From: Elymus sibiricus
Lineage: Eukaryota > Streptophyta > Magnoliopsida > Poales > Poaceae
NCBI GenBank assembly: GCA_039707655.1
Contig: CM077673.1
Location: forward strand, 268,006,288 to 268,070,287
Direction of reading: 5' to 3'
Length of the DNA: 64,000 nt
The position numbers were made by a program, and so were the translations under genes. The first letter of the stretch is position 1; each line of letters begins with the position of its first letter. The notes beneath the pieces are model-generated. The model was not told the origin of the DNA. It did not search any database and saw nothing but the letters and a program-made list of their open reading frames with translations. Below are positions 59,494 through 64,000 of this stretch, in pieces.

Positions 59494-60824
59494 TCCCCGG
59501 ATATTTTCCTCTCGCTACAGTAGACAGGAGAGGCGACCCGTCCGGCGACTTCAGCGCCTGGACTCCCGCCGTCGATCCCGTCGGGTCCCCTCGCTTCCGT
59601 CGCCCTCGTCGGCGTCGTGAGGTGGGGGGGGGCAGATCCACGGGCGGGCTATGTATATAGCGTAGTTTGGTGGCTCCGTAGCTAGGCTTTCGCTGTCGGG
59701 GTGGGCTCCTCGGCGTCGTGCTCGGCTCTGGCCGGGCGGCGAGGGCGGCGGAGACGCCCGCGACTTGGTGTGCTTCGGGTGCTGCGTTGTCTCGTCGACC
59801 TCGTCCACGGTGGCGGCTTCAGGTCAGCCGCTCGTGTGTGCTCCGATTCGAGCACTCGATCTGGTTGGGCGCTCGCCGGCGTCGTCCTTGGCTCTGGCTC
59901 GGGAGGCGATGGAGGAGCTGCACGCGAGTTGGTCTTCGTCCTGGCGCTGCTCTGATCCGCGGGCTCCGTCGTCGGCGGCGGCTGTAGCTCAGATGCGTTT
60001 TCGCGGGGACGGCGCTTGGTTGGAAGCTGCGTCTCGTCGGCGTTTTGTTCTTCCGGGGCTCGATCCACCTCGAGCTCGTCTTCTGGGATGGGATCGACGG
60101 GCCATCGGCGTAGATTCCTGTCGCTCGTCTTGGGCGGTGAGGTTAGGTTTAGCCTGGCCGGCTTGCACGGCGGCAGGCTTGGTGTGCTCGGGTTTGGTCG
60201 AGGAGGCGGCGCCGTCGACCAAATCGGGAGTTTTGCTTCCTCGGCTTCGTCTCCGCCACGTCGACACGTTCTCCGGTGTCGATGGGAAGCCGGTGGAGTC
60301 CTGTACAGGAGTGCTCAAGCCGGCGTTGGTCACCCGTGCGGTGGCCGCGGCGGCTGGCGAGAGATTTGGTGGCCCAGCACTCGGGTGGTGGTTTGTGGCG
60401 GCAGATCTGGTGATTCTCCTTCGACCCCGTCGAGCGGAGGTGCCGGAGTTGGAGCCGAGGTTTTGCACGGGGATGTTCCCCGGTCGACGTGCCACAGCGG
60501 CTACACCTCGCCGTTCGCGGCGGGGCTCATCTTCGACTCAGACAGCCGTTTCCGGCGATGGTGTGCCCTCGGTTCAGGGCTTGGTGGTTTCCGACGTCTT
60601 CCTTTGCTGCTCATCTCGACGACTGCGGCGGAGGTCGATGGCTGGTGCTGGCTCTTTCTGCGTTAAGGCCCCCCTGGGACCGGATTGTACTTTCTCTTTC
60701 TTTGGGGGTCTTTTTGCATTTGTGTTGGGACACCTGTGGTCTCTCGTGGTCTCTCGGCGATGCTGCGTATGTGCTATGTTTGTAACCTTTGCTGGTTAAG
60801 AAATATGCAGTTATCCTCAAAAAA
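59494..60824 (+). mobile_element. Non-LTR retroposed insert with 16-base TSD
   Basis: The 1331-base segment ends in a short A-run (60819-60824) and is flanked by a perfect 16-base duplication CGCTGGGGGTGAGGAC (59478-59493 and 60825-60840). Long, variable duplications plus an A tail mark L1-type target-primed retrotransposition. There is no reverse transcriptase; the 5' part is GC-rich and a 344-codon frame (59765-60799) is probably compositional. It is a non-autonomous or 5'-truncated LINE-mobilised sequence, inserted in the GC-rich leader of the minus-strand gene. Confidence 0.85.
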
Positions 60825-60840
60825 CGCTGGGGGTGAGGAC

Positions 60841-61167
60841 GGAGGCCGGCGGCAATGCGAGGGAGAGGGGGATGGGAGCGATGCGGTCGGCAGTGGAGTT
60901 GAGTGGAGTAGAGGGAGAGGAGTGGACCGTCTGGCTGTGGACTGTGGTGATAGTTGTTTTTTCTTTATATAGGAGGATGTAGTGATAAGTTAGGTGAATA
61001 CCTTTAAAAAAATTAAGTGTAAAAAGGAAAAACCGTTTATATGATATATATGTTAGGTGTAGTGATAAGTTAGGTGTTAGTTTTACTTTTATTTTATTAT
61101 ATATTATATATGTTTACATGATGCTATATAATATCATTTATATTTTAAATTCCACTTTTGTTACATG
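60841..61167. other. Spacer between retroposed insert and Ulp1-like gene
   Basis: The first 130 bases are GC/GA-rich (continuing the minus-strand leader), then AT-rich with TTAGGTGTAGTGATAAGTTA-like repeats (60975-61075). No gene. Confidence 0.4.
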
Positions 61168-64000
61168 ATGCAGTATAAAATGGGTTCTGACATACGCACT
61201 GATGTAACGATGACACACATGACTGAAATAACACGAGAAGAGGTGTGTATAGCTAATCCTTCTTTTTATGTATGTTATACATGATAATAAAAATATTTAT
61301 TTTTTATATATTGTTATTTTCACAGAATATAGGAGACATAGATATGGATTTTGGAGATGTTCAAAAAGAATCCATCGACAAGGGCTCTGAACTGACTTTG
61401 CTCGAAGGGTCCGAATACTCACCGAGTTTAATACAACATAATGATGTTGGCCCGGCGATATCTCATAAAAAACCAAAAAGGGATGCCAATTTGAATATTA
61501 TCGCAAAAGGTATTTTTCCAGTGTTATTAATTGGAATTCTCTCGTCATATTGCTTTTTGCATTCAACTTATTTGGCTCATATTTTATAATGATTATAATT
61601 TTTTTAATCATGACTACAGACTATGTTTGTACCTCTAGAGATATTACGGTCATTGAATCAATCAAGTCTGCCTCCAAGAAAACCAAGTTCGTGGACATTG
61701 AAGATGCCTTGTTATCAAATGATGATTTGGAATGCCTTATGAGAGATGACATGTTTTTGCACGATGGTGTAAGGCCAATTGCATCACTTTGTTCTTAATC
61801 TTTGGCAAACCAAATATAATATGTATTAACATAATAAATTCTAAACTTGGAGTTACAGGTGATAAATGCTTATATATATTGTATGCTTGCTCACGACCAT
61901 CTACGAGTCAGGGCGGGTGGAAAGATACATATTATTAGCACATTTGTCTCTTGTCAGATAAAAGAAGGAGAAAAAGACATGGACCCATCAAAATATCGTC
62001 ACATCGTACAACATGTTAATACTTATCTACAACAAGATGTGGTTAGTCTCGCCTCATTATCCATGCATATAATGGTGTATTGTTTTTAATTAATCCATTT
62101 GTATTATGATATATATCTAATTGTGCCTGCAACTTATATGATGTTTACACCAGCTATTCATTCCGATTAACATTCCAAGGCACCATTGGTATCTGGCAGT
62201 CGGCAATGCCAAAACGGAGTGAACTTGCCATTACGGTAACTATCTATTGTTTTTGGTCCTGTTGACATATATTTTGTTTGCCTTAATCCCTAGTGTCTTT
62301 TCTCATGTAAAATAGTTACTAGGACTTGAGAAGCGTCTGAAACTTGGAGAACAGAGTCCGGAGTTTAACAGAGATCATAAGTGGCTCGATCTCAATGTTA
62401 CAAAATGGAAGGTTGTAAAACAATTCCAGGAGGCAATACAAACGGATGGGTAAGCATTTGTCACAAACTGAAAATTAATATGTTTGGTACTCATGAACAC
62501 AAAGATATCATGTAAAAACATATTGTTAGTAAAATAATGTATCGTATCAATTAGTTCATAGAAGCTTATTAGATTCCTGTGGGTGATATTCTAAAGCATC
62601 ATTTTATAATATTATAGGGCGTCATGTGAACTATTTATGCTAAATTATATGGAATATTGGACAGCTGATGCACTATCCAATGATTTCACCCAGGTATTTC
62701 ATTTTCATACATTATATCATCATTTAATCTCAAAATATTATATCAAAATTGGTTTTTTAAATATTTTTCAGGAGGATATGAAACACTTTCGACCAAAATT
62801 AGTTGTCATTTTGCTTGATTCGGAACTGAATAAGCTAACAGGATGCCCGTTATACTGCCAATCTGACGATGAAGCAGTCTTACCTAATTCCGATATTGAG
62901 ATCCTAGATAATCCACCTGACGGATGCAAAGACAAACGTCCTACCCCAATCCCCATGATGCCCATTGATCAACGTGATTTACTTGTCGGCATGTGCAACT
63001 ACATCATGTCGATCGATGACGTTGAGTGTTTGGAGTAAGCATCATTTATATTTATAATTATGTAATATACAAGTATACATTATTATTATTTATACCATCC
63101 ATTTTTCAGGAAGGAATGGGTCCGAATCTCGACACCGCATCCAATGTGTTTAAGTCTCAAAAAACTTCAGGGCATACTTAACATGGAGCAAGGTATGGAC
63201 ATGGATTGTTTCAACATTACCGTGCGTATACTCGCATGTGACGAGGGAGTATTGTTCACAAACCCTCCTATACACTACATGGATCTGCATTTTTGTGTAA
63301 GTTATCATAATTCTTCATCCAGTGTCATTAGTATCAACATATTGAAACAATATTTCTTTTTTTACTCAGTCTATGATGCTAGCGTCAACACGAGATCAAA
63401 AGTTTTGCGAGAAGGAAACTATTCAAACGTTGGCAACATTGTTTGATGGCTGGCCTGTGATAGACAACAACATCTCATCGTGCAACATGGTAAGTAAGGT
63501 ATTTTGGCTATTGTTGACATGGTTTATTGTTGTTGCTAATTGCTACCATTTATAGATTTATCTTCCGTATGCATCCATCGGCCGATACATCTTGTACGTC
63601 ATCGACAAAGAGGCACGCCGTGTATACATTATGGACCCTATTCATACATCACAATCGTCAGAGAATAAAAATTTGAGGCGTGTACTGAAGTTAAAAGGTT
63701 TTGCGAGGGAATTCAAAGAAGCACTCGAAATAAAGCAACCCGGCTGGAATTCCGATATATCTAAATGGTAACGTTTATGTCCGTCTAATATTCCAACGAG
63801 CACAGACAGGTAATAAATTCATAATACAAATAGTTATTTTTGTTTTCACTGTATTGTATATAATATAAATTTTTGAAATTGCAGGGATGTGTCTGCCTTT
63901 TTTGTTTTTCATTTTATGCTCTGGTGGAACGGTAAAGAACTGGTCAAGCTGGTCAGCACGGTGAGTATTGTCCATTACACGTTTTAAGACATTCGATGTG
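61168..64000 (+). pseudogene. Ulp1-like protein with two C48-type domains (runs off window)
   Basis: Twelve exons with GT-AG borders: 61168-61242, 61326-61509, 61620-61768, 61859-62041, 62154 to about 62235, 62316-62449, 62618-62693, 62772-63034, 63110-63296, 63370-63489, 63556-63809, 63885-63960. The first Ulp1-type domain keeps the catalytic-region signatures PRHHWYLAV (His) and GASCELFMLNYMEYW (Cys). A second related domain follows (MDCFNITVRILACDEG; YASIGRYILYVID; MDPIHTSQ; DVSAFFVFHFMLWWNG) in which the Cys position is changed, so it looks like a pseudo-protease. Lesions: TGA at 62220-62222 and TAA at 63769-63771 (CAA in the minus-strand relative). By comparison with 22644-22733 the last exon should lie about 80 bases past the window. 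Start codon uncertain. Confidence 0.75.

Noticed and set aside
59765..60799. 344-codon open frame in the retroposed insert
   Set aside because: GC-rich composition keeps several frames open; no domain, and the end runs into the A tail of a LINE-type insert.

Overview
The window reads as repeat-dense intergenic DNA from a grass of the wheat tribe (Triticeae: wheat, barley, rye, Aegilops). The strongest pointer is a complete BARE/WIS/Angela-type solo LTR (17777-19514). Long Gypsy LTRs beginning TGATACGTCTCC and tRNA-iMet-type primer-binding sites are also typical of these genomes. I see no rRNA, no intact tRNA and no CRISPR. Every gene-like region I can recognise belongs to, or has been damaged by, transposable elements.

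Left third (1-21958): a Russian-doll nest of five LTR retrotransposons on the + strand. Oldest is a Copia element (E), of which only the RNase H end of pol and the 3' LTR remain. A TGATACG-type LTR element (D) sits in it, a second one of that type (C) sits in D, a long-LTR element with an iMet-type PBS (B) sits in C, and a complete non-autonomous TGATACG-type element (A, 4910-11466, target-site duplication AGATT) sits in the 3' LTR of B. The D fragment also received a BARE/Angela solo LTR (TSD GTCGA) and a hAT-type MITE (TSD CTCCTATT).

Middle and right (22387-64000): Helitron and captured-gene territory. On the + strand lies a wrecked Helitron Rep/helicase gene (about 25.0-39.3 kb) followed by an RPA1-like OB-fold gene (41.6-42.9 kb), the usual gene pair of autonomous plant Helitrons. 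The Rep gene has two nonsense codons, one frameshift and a 5.7 kb antisense solo LTR (TSD TTGAC) in its coding region. Its N-terminal part is an array of duplicated exons. Around it are four members of a Ulp1-like (C48 peptidase-fold) family: a minus-strand copy at 22.6-24.0 kb ending just inside a Helitron-like 3' terminus, a tandem pair at 44.5-46.7 and 48.7-51.2 kb, and a long + strand copy running off the right edge (61.2-64.0 kb). The outermost two point outward and are close relatives, so the region looks like inverted arms around a Helitron.

Other right-hand features are exons of an unrecognised minus-strand gene (51.4-53.6 kb, perhaps continuing at 57.8-59.5 kb), a GC-rich non-autonomous LTR element G inserted in it (53888-57832, TSD CATAT), and a 1.33 kb non-LTR retroposed insert (59494-60824) bracketed by a 16-base TSD.

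The most interesting open question is whether Rep/helicase, RPA and Ulp1-like genes travel together as one very large Helitron, or whether several Helitrons and captured genes have merely piled up. The window does not contain the termini needed to decide.
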